The position numbers were made by a program, and so were the translations under genes. Below the pieces are notes generated by a model. That model ran no database searches. It was not told where the DNA came from and worked only from the letters and a program-made list of their open reading frames with translations. A stretch of 64,000 nt of DNA from Phytoseiulus persimilis (taxonomy: Eukaryota; Arthropoda; Arachnida; Mesostigmata; Phytoseiidae): assembly GCA_037576195.1 (NCBI GenBank), contig CM075102.1:43024745-43088744 (forward strand). The letters are read 5' to 3'. Position 1 is the stretch's first letter, and each line of letters opens with the position of its first letter. Shown here one piece after another: positions 35,563-47,713 of the stretch.

Positions 35563-37704
35563 GCTATGAGGGATTGCTGCAGGGAGGCTTTGCAGTTTCA
35601 CAGCGGCTGCTGGAGGTTCGCCGAAAGAGCCAGCCTTGGCCAGTCTCGATCGTACACAGCAACAGAGTAGATGTTGTGTACGAGTATTTTGTTTGATGCA
35701 TGAGCCTGATACCACCCTACCAGCCTGCCTGACCTCATCCATACATCGATGCATAATATACGGACCAATATTTCATTACTCGCCTTGAAGTCACAGCGGC
35801 GCGGCGGCAGCGGCGCCTCCTCGGTCACTGGTGACTCCCGCAGGAGAGTGATGCAGCTCCGGGAACTCCTTCATTACTTCACCGAAGAACGGAGCCATTT
35901 TTGACCATGGGAAAGGTTGCGGGGAGCCTACGCGGAAGCTCTTTCTGAACACAACGAAGAATCGGGGTCTACCCGACGGTACTGATGGGAATGTCCTCGA
36001 TATCGGATCGAAGATTATGTACCGGTGTCTGAGTTCCGCTCTTTACTACGTAACGGACTTTTGCGCAGACATTCGGGCTCGTTCCGTTGTGTGAGGGATT
36101 CAGGATCAGGGGTATATGTTGCTCAGGAGCAAGTTGTACGCCGCTGCGGAATAGAATGCTTCTGGAACACATCCGCGGTGGAAACGCGTTTTTCAGTTCT
36201 GGAACGCCGTGATATTGACAGAATCAACTTGGATTAACTCCATGTTATCGTTTCTGCTGTCGCTGCCGCCGCTCTGGCTGCTGGACCCTCGCTGGTCTTT
36301 GTGAAGGTCAGAGGTCATACAGCTACCGTTCTGATGGCTCTTCTGGATCAGAGAACTATCGGAGGAGAGATACCGAAGATCATCCCTGACGGGATATGAA
36401 GAAGCAGAAGTAGGTGCTCATCTGGAACCTCCGCTCCCGAATATTCACATGAGGTTCACGAGTACGACGGGAAGAGGACGGAAACGAAAGCCTGGAGAAC
36501 GGCACCTCGCTGAGGAGCATCTGGTCCGTGATCCGCTTGGAAATGACGAACTTTGAAACGTTCACGTGAAAACTCGACGGAAGACATGCTCGCCGCGTTT
36601 GAGTCGGAACGAGTTGCGTGTTCAAGAGTCGAACTGACTCTCACATTCCATCAACGGCACCGGGTCGCTTTGGAAAAAGAATGTTTGGAATCGACATCAG
36701 CATCAACTAGCGGCTACTGAATATCTTCACTGGTGTTGCGGATGGGATTTGCGAAAATAAATAAAGAAGAAGGAATAAAATAGACGAGGAAAACTTCGAT
36801 TCCATAAACAGATAATGGGGTTATAGAATCGCGGCCGAAAATCCGAACCCGAGAAGAAACGGAATTGGCCGAAAATGTCGAAGGGGATTGGAACGAACGA
36901 CAAAGAAAAACAACAAGCCGCAACCACGGAACGACCGAAAAACCCTGGCATAAATAATTCGGCGTTTCATATTTTCCCACGCAGTATCCAACCGCTTCTG
37001 GCCCGGAGAAGCCTTCCAACTTTGTGCCTTCACCATCGAGTTCCTACTCGGCTTCCTCTGTCTCTGTTCCCTTGGTCGGATCTCTGTCGCCCCTGTCCTG
37101 TCCTGTATCATTTCGGAAACAGGAAAGCTTCGGATTCCTCCGAATTTTCAAGTGCAAACAAAATTCGGAACGTCGTTCTCGTCAGTAGCAGCTCCGTCGA
37201 TGTCAACCGAAAATCCCTTCTGAAACCACCAAATGCCATCGGAACAGGAATCCGTTGAAGTCGCGGCCGGAGCTGTCCAATGACGGACACTGGAGACGAC
37301 AGAATCGTGCCTGTGACCGAGTCGATCGACAGCGCTCTATATCTTCCCTCGCTGCGCTCGCTCAGACACAAAAGGACAACGAGATTTCAGATGTCCACAA
37401 AAGACAAAAACAGCTTTGGACCTTCTCGACTTCTGAAGTCACCGAAAGGATTTGCGCCGCTTCCTCACTGACGTTCCGACTCGGTTTCCCGACCTCACTG
37501 CTGCCGGTTCCGATGGCTGGCCGACGACTGGATGTCAGTCAATGTCGCCGGTCGGACAAGCCGATCTTCCTTTTGTGCAAACCACCACCACCACTACCAC
37601 CGCCGTCATCACCATCAGCGGCAAGTTTGAATGTCTTGTCCGTTGTCGTCACATTGTGCTCGTTCTTAGGTTGTCGCCATCCTGACAGAATGCCCATGTC
37701 GTGA

Positions 37705-37983
37705 ACAGAGGGCGAACAAGAGAGCACAAAAGCCATTTGTGAAGATGACCATTTCTCCAATGAGGGACCAATTACAGCCCCCGTCTTGACAGTCCCCACG
37801 GCTGGTCGAGTGCTCCCGATAGTGTGGGGAGTCTCCAGTCAGATCCGAGGCCCCTATGACAACCACGCTGAAGCCATGATAGTTCGAGCAGGAACAGAAA
37901 TCTCTTCGATGAAAATCAGAGAATATCCCCTAGATTTAGTTAAGGTCGAAGAAGACTTGGATCGCAGTTCATCAGGTGATTGA
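37705..37983 (+). CDS. candidate exon, frame A
   Basis: Open for 92 residues from just after TGA (37702-37704) to TGA (37981-37983), beginning TEGEQESTKAICEDD and ending LVKVEEDLDRSSSGD. A possible acceptor (GTGAACAG) precedes it and a fair donor, TCAG|GTGATT, lies at 37972-37981. The product is acidic and soluble-looking with no motif I recognise. The minus strand is also open (37539-37799), so strand is uncertain. Confidence 0.2.
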   Translation, partial: TEGEQESTKAICEDDHFSNEGPITAPVLTVPTAGRVLPIVWGVSSQIRGPYDNHAEAMIVRAGTEISSMKIREYPLDLVKVEEDLDRSSSGD

Positions 37984-38065
37984 GGAGTACGCTGACACTC
38001 CCGGCTTGAGGTTCGAGCCCGATGTCGATGCACTATCTACGAATGTTGTCGACCGACAGCAGTAA
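37940..38065 (+). CDS. candidate exon, frame B, overlapping frame A
   Basis: After the acceptor-like CCCCTAGATTTAG (ending 37939) a different frame is open: it begins LRSKKTWIAVHQVIEEYA and continues to TAA at 38063-38065. A strong donor, AGCA|GTAAGT, lies at the stop, so the exon would be 37940-38061 if spliced. The stop overlaps the donor itself, a common accident for CAG-ending exons. It shares bases with frame A, so at most one of the two is an exon. Unknown family. Confidence 0.2.
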   Translation, partial: LRSKKTWIAVHQVIEEYADTPGLRFEPDVDALSTNVVDRQQ

Positions 38066-38380
38066 GTGTCGGCTTTTTAAGTTCATTTTTTATAACGAGA
38101 TTCTAATTTTTAAGAGGGGAGATTCCTTTTTTATTCACTTGGCGCGCGAAGAAGACGAGGAGGAACTAAAAGAAAGGCAATTACGAAGTTAAATCGAGAA
38201 GATGGTTTCAATTGTCCGAGCATTCGCAGATCTCGCGAATCCGATGGAACGACATCACAGCCGAGCAACTCACCACCAAGTTACAACAGCCGGAATGGAG
38301 GAAGCTCCGCTTCAACCGAGCTCCACCAGGGCTTCGATGAAGTTTTCCCTTGTTATCGCTGTTCTTGTTCTTGTTTCCAG
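38066..38380. other. AT-richer spacer
   Basis: T-rich and A-rich runs follow 38066. A minus-strand ATG frame (38417-38208) with a good context (GACATGG) reads to TTGGTG|GTGAGT at about 38272, an initiating-exon candidate of about 48 residues on the opposite strand to the neighbours. Confidence 0.25.
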
Positions 38381-38623
38381 GATGGAGAAGCAATCGATGG
38401 TGTTCACACCATGCCATGTCGCATCCCCCCCCCCCCCCGTTATTTTCACCTCAAGACGCAGACTTCACGGATATCAGCTTGCAGCATGGTCAAACCTAGA
38501 TGCGCCTATCGGAGCAAAAGCTACGTGTGTTTCTTCTCGATGACGGAATTTGTGAAATGGCGCTATCAATATGGACAAGGGGTGTTCGCCCCTCCCATTG
38601 ATCAATCTTGGCTGCGACACTGA
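38381..38623 (+). CDS. candidate terminal exon behind strong acceptor
   Basis: CTTGTTCTTGTTTCCAG ends at 38380 and the following frame is open for 80 residues (DGEAIDGVHTMPCRIP to PPIDQSWLRH) to TGA. A C14 run gives a Pro stretch near residue 16. In another phase the acceptor tract itself reads as a neat signal peptide, MKFSLVIAVLVLVS (ATG near 38338), another case of a pyrimidine tract mimicking hydrophobic residues. The minus strand carries a competing exon candidate (38272-38417). No family recognised. Confidence 0.2.
   Translation, partial: DGEAIDGVHTMPCRIPPPPRYFHLKTQTSRISACSMVKPRCAYRSKSYVCFFSMTEFVKWRYQYGQGVFAPPIDQSWLRH
38425..38438. repeat. C14 homopolymer
   Basis: Fourteen consecutive C. 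A likely site of length error in assembly and of slippage in the genome; it shifts any frame passing through it. Confidence 0.95.
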
Positions 38624-41600
38624 TGTTGGAAGCGTGTGTTCGCTAAGAATTCCGATTTCCAACCTCCTGACAGCTCGGAGCGAATTCTACGATGCCAACC
38701 ACAGTCGGGTGAATTTTTCCGGTGGAAAACGCCCACGGTACTCGCGAATCGAGGCTGCAGTGATTGGGATAAAAATTCATCTGAACGAGCTCCGACAAAT
38801 GACGACTGGGTTTAATTGCACAGGCAGAACGATCTGCTCCGGTGATCCTTCTTTTCCCCTCGTCAGAACTATGCTCCTAAAAACACGGTGAAATTCTTAC
38901 GTGCAAGCTATTTGAGCATCGCTCAAAGACAGGTCGCTAGTTAATAAATTGTCGTGTTTGATTTTTTTTTTCAAATTTCCGATTTTTTCCACATCGCTTC
39001 TCTCGGTGCGACTTTGTGTCGTCTCCGATGCGCGTTCGCGGAGCGTTTTTATGCTAATTATTCGAGTTGGCTCTTGCAAGAACAGTTTTTCGAAACGAGG
39101 ACGGGGCCTTCGCTGTACGAAACGATAGTCGATTGAAGCCGGTTTAATTTTTCAACCACAGGCTCTCGGCAGCCAGTGTCCGCCTGTCGTTAACTGACAA
39201 GAACTGCGATTCTGGACCAAAATAGCGCTTCGGAAGATTTCAGCGAGGCTCGGCGACGCAAATTCAGTGCAAGAAAAAACTTCCTGACCCGAGCCAGGAC
39301 TCGTCTTGGAATTGCGCCCGCTGGCCAGGATGCATTCGGGTGCATGCCCACTCTTCTCTGTTCCGCGAGGCATGTGGCTCAGAGACGCGTTCTTGACATC
39401 GGAGCGGAATCTTTCGTGGAAGCCGAAGCCATGGGAAACGTGGTCAGCATTCTTTCAGCGGGACGGCTTCATTTCCTTCGAACACAGCGGTCGCATTGAT
39501 TTGACTCAACGACGAACGCTGATCGGGATTTCGTAGTTGAAGTGGCTTCGCCCCCTTGCTTGTCCATCTTGGGTAAATCATCTCGAGTAGTTCTCGTTGA
39601 TATCGCATTCGCACGGGTCATTCGCGCCCGCTTGTTTGAATAGATGCTCGTCTCGTCCAGTCTGAGATGATTTCGCGAAACGGCCCCCGCATCATCGCAG
39701 CGGAACTTGAATCGAAGATGTCTGGTGGCTCCCTTCAACTCGCAGTCCCGTCGTCCGAGGCTTACGGGCACTTGTCCACTCCTGTCTCCGGCTCTGAGCG
39801 CTCGCGCCCGGGTCGCAGCCCCGTGTCTTAGACATGCATCCATTCGAAGAAAGAGGAACATTCATCACGAGCTCGAAGGAAGTTTTGAAATCGGAGCGCT
39901 GATACATTCCGTCGAGCAGCGATGAGGACTCGCGAGTGGAGCCTGTTGCTCCTATTGCTGTCGGCGCTCCTCGTAGAGACGGTGCTCCTCTTAGGTGCCT
40001 CTCTGCAGCTGTTATGATCGAATTCAAATTTTTCGACTTGGTCATCCGAACACCTCACACCGTCCGACTGAGCGACAAGCTGACTGACTGTTACTCCCGC
40101 TTTCTCCATCTTATCTGTTTGGGTGAAACTTCTCATTTTGTAGTTCGGTCGCTTGCGCCACTGCTGGTCGCGGCTATTGTTGTCGCTCTTCCTCAGTTCC
40201 ATTCTTCAGTCCGGTCTCTGAAGACGGCCCGACGGCACAACAACGGAATCCCACAATGAGATGCCTCGCTTTTTCGCGCCCCTGACAGATTCGACGCCGA
40301 GCTAATTCGTCATCGGGAACGGCGGAAACTTCTGGCTCCGGAGCGGAACAAAAACGAAAAAGAATCGCGATCGAACAGTCGAAAGTACGTTAACACGCTA
40401 AACGAAACGACAGATCAAAGTGGTCCCCGTCAATCAGTCGCTAGCTCGGTTGGCTCCATGGCTTCCTCGCCGAGTGGCCGGCCAGCTGCGTGTGGGTACG
40501 TGCGAGTCTGCGTGCATCGTATTGTCACTCACACTTCGGCTGTGTGATATTAGCGAGCGGGAAGAGCGCCTATTTTTCCGCACGGTTGAAGTTGGTACCG
40601 GAAGTCCCGCCGGCTGACCCCCGACGTTCAGCGGTCGCTCGGTCGGGGCGACGGTGTTCTTCGACCTCTGGTCGCCGGTCGTTTCGAACCTCGGGTTCGG
40701 AACTTCTGGGGGATCGGCGACTGGCTCCCGGATGATCAGAGCAGAGGTAACAGTGCACGGAAAGTTGAACGTACGGGGCAACGTCTGGTTGGCTAATATT
40801 CCGTGACGATGTGTCTCAAGGCGTCGCAGATGCACTGATGTCAGAGATACAGTTGAACAGATGAACTATCGCCAGATGCTGGGCTGTCTCCAACCGAGAC
40901 ATAATGCTACGTGAACTTCTTACGTAACATGCACGTACACAATGCCTTAAATGACGTAAACCGCATCCGGCAACTTCTCTGTCTCCGGCTGGTTTTGTCA
41001 CCGTAGTGCATAACTTGTCACGTTTCGATTTCGGCTTTTGAGGCATCTCAATCGCAATCGCGGGCCTCAGTTCAAACAGAACCACGGCTTTGGACTGTTC
41101 AAGTCTTTGCGCCGACCGTTCTTGGCGGTGCCAACTGTTGCTGTGCCACTATTTTCATTTTGGTTCTCGAACTCTGATGCATTCGGAGTAGAGGTTTCCT
41201 GAAGGCCGATCAATCCAGAGCCGGCTGACGTAGACAACAGCAAGAACGGAGCGTCGTCGGTCAATCGATCCTCGGAAGGAAAGAACAATGATCATTCAAT
41301 GCGAATTTTGAAAACTTTCGATCGGAGACAATACCTCGGCTGTCTTCGAAGCGTTTAGACGCGAAGTTTGTCCGTTTTCGAGTTGATCGGGCGGCACAAT
41401 TAAACCGAAGAGGCCCGAGCACTTAGAGCGCAGTGATGAGCGCATATGCAGCGTGTTCCTACACCAAAAGACTCGCCCACACTCCACCATATGGACATCA
41501 TTGACGTAACAGATGCCGGCCGAACGAGTAGCCCGAGCTTCATTGAAAAGAAAGCAGCAAAAGAAAGAGAGCCCGCTAAATTTGAATTCGAGTCGCCGGC

Positions 41601-42972
41601 CGTAGCAGCCATAATGAATCGAATATAACAGCCACGCAGAGATAGATGGATACTTGCTCGGGCGATGCATGGAACACTGGGTGGGACCGACGGACGGATG
41701 GATGACCATACAACTTCCGTTACATCACAGACGCGCACCCCTCAGCTCGACAGTCGAGACCTCGAAATCGTTTTTGAATCGAGAGAAAGATGAACCGCTC
41801 GGCCACCGAAAATTCAAAGATGAAGAGGACGTAACACAACGGGACGCGGGAGTTGCCAAATATTGTCGAACCGCATGCCACAGGATGCAAACTCCAGTTC
41901 ATGGCTTCGAAAATTGTCAGTCCGGTCGGATGCGGCGGGAATTCGTTGATTATCGATCGGGTCCGGTCGAACCGAAGTTCACCGCGGCGTCCTGGTCATG
42001 AGTCGCGCTGTCACGCACGGACTTAAGGTCATCCAGTCAGGCGTGCACTTGGCTCGGCCCACGGTCTCCAGCATTCGGTTCACGTTTCCGATCCCGTAGC
42101 GCGATTTGTTTCTCTCTCCCTCTCTCGTGCCTCTTTTCGTGCCGAACCGTCGTCCACTCGCAGTTGTGTCCGACTGGCTAGCGGCAGAGGAAGCTTTTCC
42201 ATTTAGATCATTCTGACTCGCAAAATTCATTTTTTGCTGTCGGCGTTCCTCTTTCTCTGAGCTCTGAAACGGATCGATGTGGTCGTTTCAAGGTCACTCC
42301 AAGGACTCGTCATCTCGAGCTCACCTGTGTCCGGCATTCCTACACTTGACTGACCCTTTTTGAATGGACGGTGTGTCCGAAGTGTGTCGATGCTCGGGTT
42401 CTAACTCCCTCCGAGTGGTGAAGGCGGCGGTGGCGCGCGCTCGCTCATAGTGACCGCTATAGTGGATGCCCTTTAAACGATGTGGGAATTCGGACTGGCC
42501 ATCATCCTCGCATAAGCTGTTCTCAGAATCAGAGCCAGTCCGACCGGTCCCCGCAGAGCAGCTTTTCAGCGCCGGAGAGCGCAGCGGCACTTGCGTAGCG
42601 GTCGTCTGGAGAAATCTCGAGTCACTGTTGTCGATGATACAAGAGCATATGAGCTGATGGAGACGGCCTTTCTAGTGGGACGGTCGTATTCGTTGAATTC
42701 AGTTCGAGCACCCCTCGACGTGATTTGACCGGTTGGGAAGGACCGGAAGTCTTCATGACCGTCACAGCGGACTCGTTCCTGAGCCGCTCAGAGTTCTACG
42801 CCAGCTGCAAAGCGGCTGGAATTGGATCCGGCGTGATCACATCATGATGGGATTCCTTTGAACGAAACAACGCTCCGTTGGATTCAAAAAGCTCCTCAAG
42901 CTTTGGAACACTTTCGGAAGATCGGGAGGAACATTGACAATTCTCGTGACCAGGGGCAGGTTTGAACTCACA
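38624..42972. other. anonymous stretch
   Basis: Open frames of 100-140 codons occur on both strands (39469-39861 minus, 40434-40835 minus, 41296-41709 minus) without support. AATAAA near 38942 lies about 320 bases after the 38381 candidate. No tandem tract over 20 bases was noticed between 38.7 and 42.9 kb, making this the least repetitive part of the window. Confidence 0.35.
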
Positions 42973-42974
42973 TA

Positions 42975-43178
42975 CAGTGCAAGCTCGATTATTTCAACTA
43001 ATGGATGCGGAAAACGGTTGGAATAATCGAAAGTTGAAATAATAGAGGTGGGAATAATCGGGGTTGCACTGTATATCAAGTTAAAATAATCGAGGCTGGA
43101 GCCCGACTGGTTAAAATAATCGAGGTTGGAATCCGAAACGTTGAAAAAATCGGGGATGGAATAATCGAGGTTGTACTG
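42975..43178. mobile_element. pogo/Tigger-like non-autonomous relic (MITE-like)
   Basis: The left end CAGTGCAAGCTCGATTATT follows TA (42973-42974). The right end, read on the other strand, is CAGTACAACCTCGATTATT and is followed by TA (43179-43180); 19 of the first 23 bases match. A third, inward copy ends at 43071 (CAGTGCAACCCCGATTATT on the minus strand), also followed by TA, so a 97-bp unit (42975-43071) is nested in the 204-bp whole. CAGT starts, AACCTCGATTAT-type ends and TA flanks are characteristic of pogo-type Tc1/mariner elements. There is no transposase and no room for one. Either a MITE or a remnant of the terminal repeats of a larger element. Confidence 0.65.
43081..43170. repeat. 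three 30-bp direct repeats inside the transposon relic
   Basis: TTAAAATAATCGAGG recurs at 43081 and 43111, with the variant TTGAAAAAATCGGGG at 43141: exactly 30 bases apart each time. The repeated core is the terminal-repeat motif itself, so the relic is largely an array of its own end sequence. Confidence 0.75.
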
Positions 43179-45293
43179 TACATATTGTGTGAGAGCGAGC
43201 ATTCTGTGGTTGTAGCCGATTGGTGGGCTCTTTTTGAGGGAGTAGGAGCCTAATTCAACAGGTCGGTTTCTGGTCGAAAGAGAGAGCGGTCGTCAGCCGC
43301 AACTCAGCTCACGAGCATGGCTGTTCCACAACCCAACCGGTCTTTGATTGGATAGAGGGGGTGAAGACATCATTCGAGAATTTCCTAAAAATTTCGCCGA
43401 CAATTTGTCGAGCCTCCGACCGTTAGCAGCCGCGAAACCCGCAACCCGATCTGAAGGCAACGGCTCTTTTGGAGAACATTGCCTGGTTGAGCTCTGCCAT
43501 ACTACCAGCGCAGAATCGCGCTTTGAGTCCGCGGGGGCATTGTTCGGGCGAACGAAGCCCAACGTATTCAATTCTCAAAGCATGCGCATCGCTCAGGAGC
43601 TCTTCGCTTCCGGTTCCAGGTCGATAGAATAGACCGAGTTGAGCGAGTTTCATTTTTCGAAACACACTCAGCGGTTATTGAATTCCATCTGATTGTCTCT
43701 AACTTTGTCGCCTGAGCTGTGGAAAGACAATGCTCTTGAAAGAGGGATCCGGCCGGATCCTCGTCGTTAGACTGAAGTCGAGGTTGTGCTCTCCATCCGG
43801 TTCTACCTGCTTCCTCACCTGCCAAATCAAGGGAGAAAGAAGTCTCATGTTCGGTGTTCAAACCAACGATGACCTCCGTTGTCCTTGAGATGGACTCTCT
43901 CTATATCCGGTCAGCGTGTGAAACTCGGAGAAGCTCGTTCAGTCGGTTCAGACTCGCTCTAACGGGACAGGCTCTCCTGTTGTAAATCATGATCCAGTTC
44001 TGGAGAACTCCACTTCGACTCCCTGTTCTGTAAAGTGTCCATAAAATAGTGAGGTCCTTGAAGACCGGTGCACGAACCGAAGAATCGCTCTCGGTCACCG
44101 CAGTGTCGGAATGCACCGATCGTTCACAACCCGATCGAAGCACCGGTTCTCAACTTCAAAGCGAGCCGGCAAACTTAGCGGTAGTCAGAGAGGATTCACC
44201 ATAAAACTCCCACATGTGGGTTAAGCGTGAGCCGATTTGATAGGAGGAATCCGCTCCCGGAACCCTGTGTTTTCTATCATCCAGACATTCTTACGTGCCA
44301 AACGGACAAGATGGACGAATCATCGACGGGCTTCTCGGACGGGGAATACGATGCCAAGACCGGTAAGAATTTCAAAGCCCGTCATCCCTGCGTTTGTCCG
44401 CGGGTTCATCTGTCCGACCGATGTAAACAGAGTTTCATTTCTGCTGTTGTCAGTGTCGTTCAGTGTAATATCAGTGGTTCTCGTGTTGTCGTCGCTTTTG
44501 CGGCTTCATAGTCGTCATCTTCATCGGCGGCAGCGGCGAACGTCCATTCTCTGCAGTGGGAGTTGTCCACACCGGGAGAATTGGTTCAAATCAGTGACGC
44601 CCAGCGAACGGCCGGGCACGCAGGCGAGCAACCCGCTCGGGGCCCGAAGAAAATTTGCTCGAAAAAAAAAACCAAAAAAAAGAAATGTTTCTTGAGCCAG
44701 AGCGACAAACTGGCGCGAAAACGCCCTCACATTAGCTCTTGTATCCGAAGTTCTCCGCGCTCATCATCGACCAACTGAAGACCGACCAAGAAGGCCGTTG
44801 CCGCCGCCTTTTTTAAACAAATATCCTCGGGTCCGGACAAACGAGCCAAGCCAGCCTCCACTGAAGCGCCGTGCCTGGCTGGATGGCAACCACGAGCAGC
44901 AGCGAATGGGCGGGCAGACCTCTGCGCTTCCTTGGAATCCGGCATCATTGACGTAAACCTCGACGCAATACCTCAGTATGATGCCGCGATATGGTTCGCG
45001 CACACCTCCATACCTCGCTGTGTTCGCTGCAGCCTTTGAAGCTGGGCATGGCTGTTGAGGGCTGAGGGTTGCGGAACCGTGCCCAGCATCTCCCAAGGCA
45101 GGAATTCAATCGTACAAACATACATGCAGACTGGCTCCCTAAGTGGGGTCAGAGCCAGTACCGAGTTTCTTAGCGATTCCATCAGAACTCGCCTCCGTGC
45201 AGGCTGCAGTGAAGCCCGGGAGCAATGCAAGGCCCCCACCGACAGCCTTTCGGCGAGTCGCCGCGTGCACTAGTTGTCGTACTAGTCTTCGCT

Positions 45294-45309
45294 CCTGCTG
45301 CTGCTGCTG
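45294..45309. repeat. (CTG)5 microsatellite
   Basis: Five CTG units, then TCGCCG. Confidence 0.8.
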
Positions 45310-45490
45310 TCGCCGTCATTGGCGGGGCTGAAGCCAGCGCTCCTCTTCCGCAGTCGTTCTACAAGCCGCTAATCGCAGATGGGCTTTGGAATAATTGCTT
45401 CAATTTGCTCTTGATTGGCTCGGTGCACTCTCGGGATTTTCCTCCTGACCCCTCTAAGCTCTATCACCCTGATCGCACTTACATCGCTTG

Positions 45491-45507
45491 TGCCGCCGCC
45501 GCCGCCG
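45491..45507. repeat. (GCC)5 microsatellite
   Basis: TGCC followed by GCC units to GCCGG. Confidence 0.8.
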
Positions 45508-46216
45508 GTCCCCTTAGTGGGCAAAAGCCCCAATAAGTGGTCTTCGAATTAGCACTGGCTCCTGCTACTTGCCCGCGGTGGAGGAGGTGGTCGCCGCCGC
45601 CACCACCGTTGGATGTTCGAGGAGGATTCCGGCCATTTAGGACTCACCGTCGAGAGAGCCATCGGTACGGAATAAACCCCGAATCGTTTTCGGACGATGT
45701 TCGGAGGACTATTGAAGAGCGAGAATCAGGGAAGGGCCGATCGCTGCTCTCAGATGAGACCCCCCTCCCTGGGTCCATATCGCCGGACCAGCGCTCCAGT
45801 TGGAAACCAGAGCCCGCATCTGTGACTACATCCGAAGCCAGATGATCGCCGCCACCGCCGCCGTCGTCGTCTTGGCGGTTGGGCTTCGCTCGCGAAATCC
45901 GTTTGGTCAAGGTACCCCACAACACCGCGCAATGAAGAATGTCCGTCTTTACAATGTCTCCTCGAGTCGATTTGCTCCGCACGTGCTCACGTACAGAGCT
46001 CTCACGCTGAACGAAATTCGGGCCGACCGCGCTTACTCGCCGCAACGCTCCGGCATTAACGTTCCCGCTGACCAGCGCTGTTTGTGCAGAACCGCGATCC
46101 GCTGGTTAGATGGTGCCCGCAAGGGGCGATTTTCGAGGAATCCCTTTTTACTTATTTCATTTCAAATTTAGGCCTCCTCCTTCTTCGACTGTTCCTTCTC
46201 GTTTTGAAGCCGTAAG

Positions 46217-46264
46217 CCGGCCAAGCGGTCGGTCGCTCGCTCGCTCGGCGGGCAGACCAACGGT
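46217..46264. repeat. (GGTC)(GCTC)n tandem tract
   Basis: GGTCGGTCGCTCGCTCGCTC is followed by GGCGGGCAGACC and a further CGGTCGG. Confidence 0.8.
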
Positions 46265-47713
46265 CGGTATCTACGTTTATTAGTAAGAACGACTCGAAGG
46301 AGCTTCGTTGTCGAACGTTTTATGGCCGTCCGCGTTAGTTCTGCTGAGCTACGATCCCGTCCAATGGGCAACATTGTTTCTTGTCGCTCGCTCAGTTCGC
46401 TGTATTTTTCAGTAGTGGCCTTTTTAACCTTTCGCTGGCGAGCGGTTCAACCGGCACGCCAGTCCTTCTAGCAACCCGTCTTCTCGAAGGTATCACGAAA
46501 CCATTGGTGACAAACCGACTGATATGGACGGCTACTGGAACCCTGCCACGTATTCCCCGCCACATTTCACGTAATCGATAAGTGATGATCGCCTTGAATC
46601 CGATCCGACCATCGGGGTTCGCTTGCTTTGCTTCCCAACTTTGCCCGCTCACCTGAGCCGACCGCCGGCCGGCCAGTCAGCGGGCTGGTCTGCGGTACCC
46701 TTCGTTCGCCTGCGCCTATCACCGATCCCTCGTCAGCGGATCTTCTGTTGGTCGTGCAGCCACTCCTTCGGAGCGACATTCGAGCCGTCTTGGTGACATA
46801 CTCGTTTCGTTTTCTTTTTCGTTGGAGCCGGCGGGTAGCACTGTATGAACTTGGAAGTGAGGGACGATCACGTCGGGTGCCGTCGTGGTGGGTTGGTTCC
46901 AAAGTTCTCGTTTCCCGCCGGCGACGGCGCGGGGTCTCAGGCTTCCATTCAGTTTGAATGTGATCGAATCCGGTGCCGAGCAGAGCCCAATGAGGGAAAT
47001 AAGAAAAACGAAACTGAAAAACGGTCGTGGCAGACATGTTCAAGGAGAAAAGTCGATAGTGCACTCCGCGCTGCGCTGGAGACATCTCCGAAAACCGAGT
47101 AAAACCCGGAAATTTCTGGGTATGGGCTGAGAGAGGAAAATGACAGACGGCCTCGTGATAAGACAAGAAATTCTGAAAGTCTCGTTACGTAACTCACTCG
47201 ATGATATGGAAAATCCTGATCGAAATTAAACGTTTGTCGTCTCATTCGTACTCGATCCGTCGTATGAACGTATACCGGCTCTCGGGACTATGCATAACTC
47301 TTGGAATTCCCCGTTTTTCCACCGTCGATTCCTCCCCGATCCCCACCTCCGTTCACCCCGACGAGGAGAACCGAAAACAGCGACGGCTTCCGAAGTCCTG
47401 GACGCGATAGGCGACTTTCCTGACGACGTTATTCGGACGGAGGATTTCCAAACCAGATGGAAATTGTGAAGGATCCACCCCGGATGGCCGCGCTGATTTT
47501 CGTATGCGTCCCGATATCAGTCGCCAGTGCATCGGTAGCGGCGGTGCTCATGGTGACCCTCGACCCGGGCATCGTAAAGCGGGATCCGAGGCACCACCGC
47601 GAATACCGAAAACTGGACTGTGGATAGCTGACTGGTGGACTTTTTTTCTTCGTTCCGTTCTGCTGTTGCGGCTGTACTGATAACCTTTGGCTGTCGAAGC
47701 TCCCCGATAGATC

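Larger units (their letters stand above)
34008..37704. other. anonymous stretch with two 4-base tracts
   Basis: Tandem tracts at 34744-34784 and 35517-35562. A 101-codon minus frame (36714-37019) holds a hydrophobic segment (VYGIEVFLVYFIPSSLFIF) that would suit one membrane helix, but it lies in AT-rich, A-run-rich DNA where Phe/Ile runs arise easily. The frame 37280-37471 starts with a true ATG (MTDTGDDRIVPV) but has no donor. Confidence 0.35.
43181..47713. other. anonymous stretch with Gly/Ala-coding triplet runs
   Basis: CTG and GCC triplet runs at 45294-45309 and 45491-45507, and a GGTC/GCTC tract at 46217-46264. ACTAGT occurs twice within 18 bases (45269-45286). On the minus strand a GGC-rich frame reaches GAT|GTAAGT near 45480, a good donor with no convincing acceptor. 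The 199-codon minus frame 46567-47166 is Arg/Ser-rich and unsupported. Confidence 0.35.

Noticed and set aside
36714-37019. Minus frame with a membrane-helix-like segment
   Set aside because: The hydrophobic residues come from A/T-rich runs, another phase is equally hydrophobic, and no exon boundaries are visible.
38011-38020. GTTCGAGCCC, a match to the internal B-box of tRNA genes; similar words at about 2890 (minus) and 57054
   Set aside because: The flanking bases do not form the 5-bp T-stem and no A-box or acceptor pairing lies at tRNA distance.
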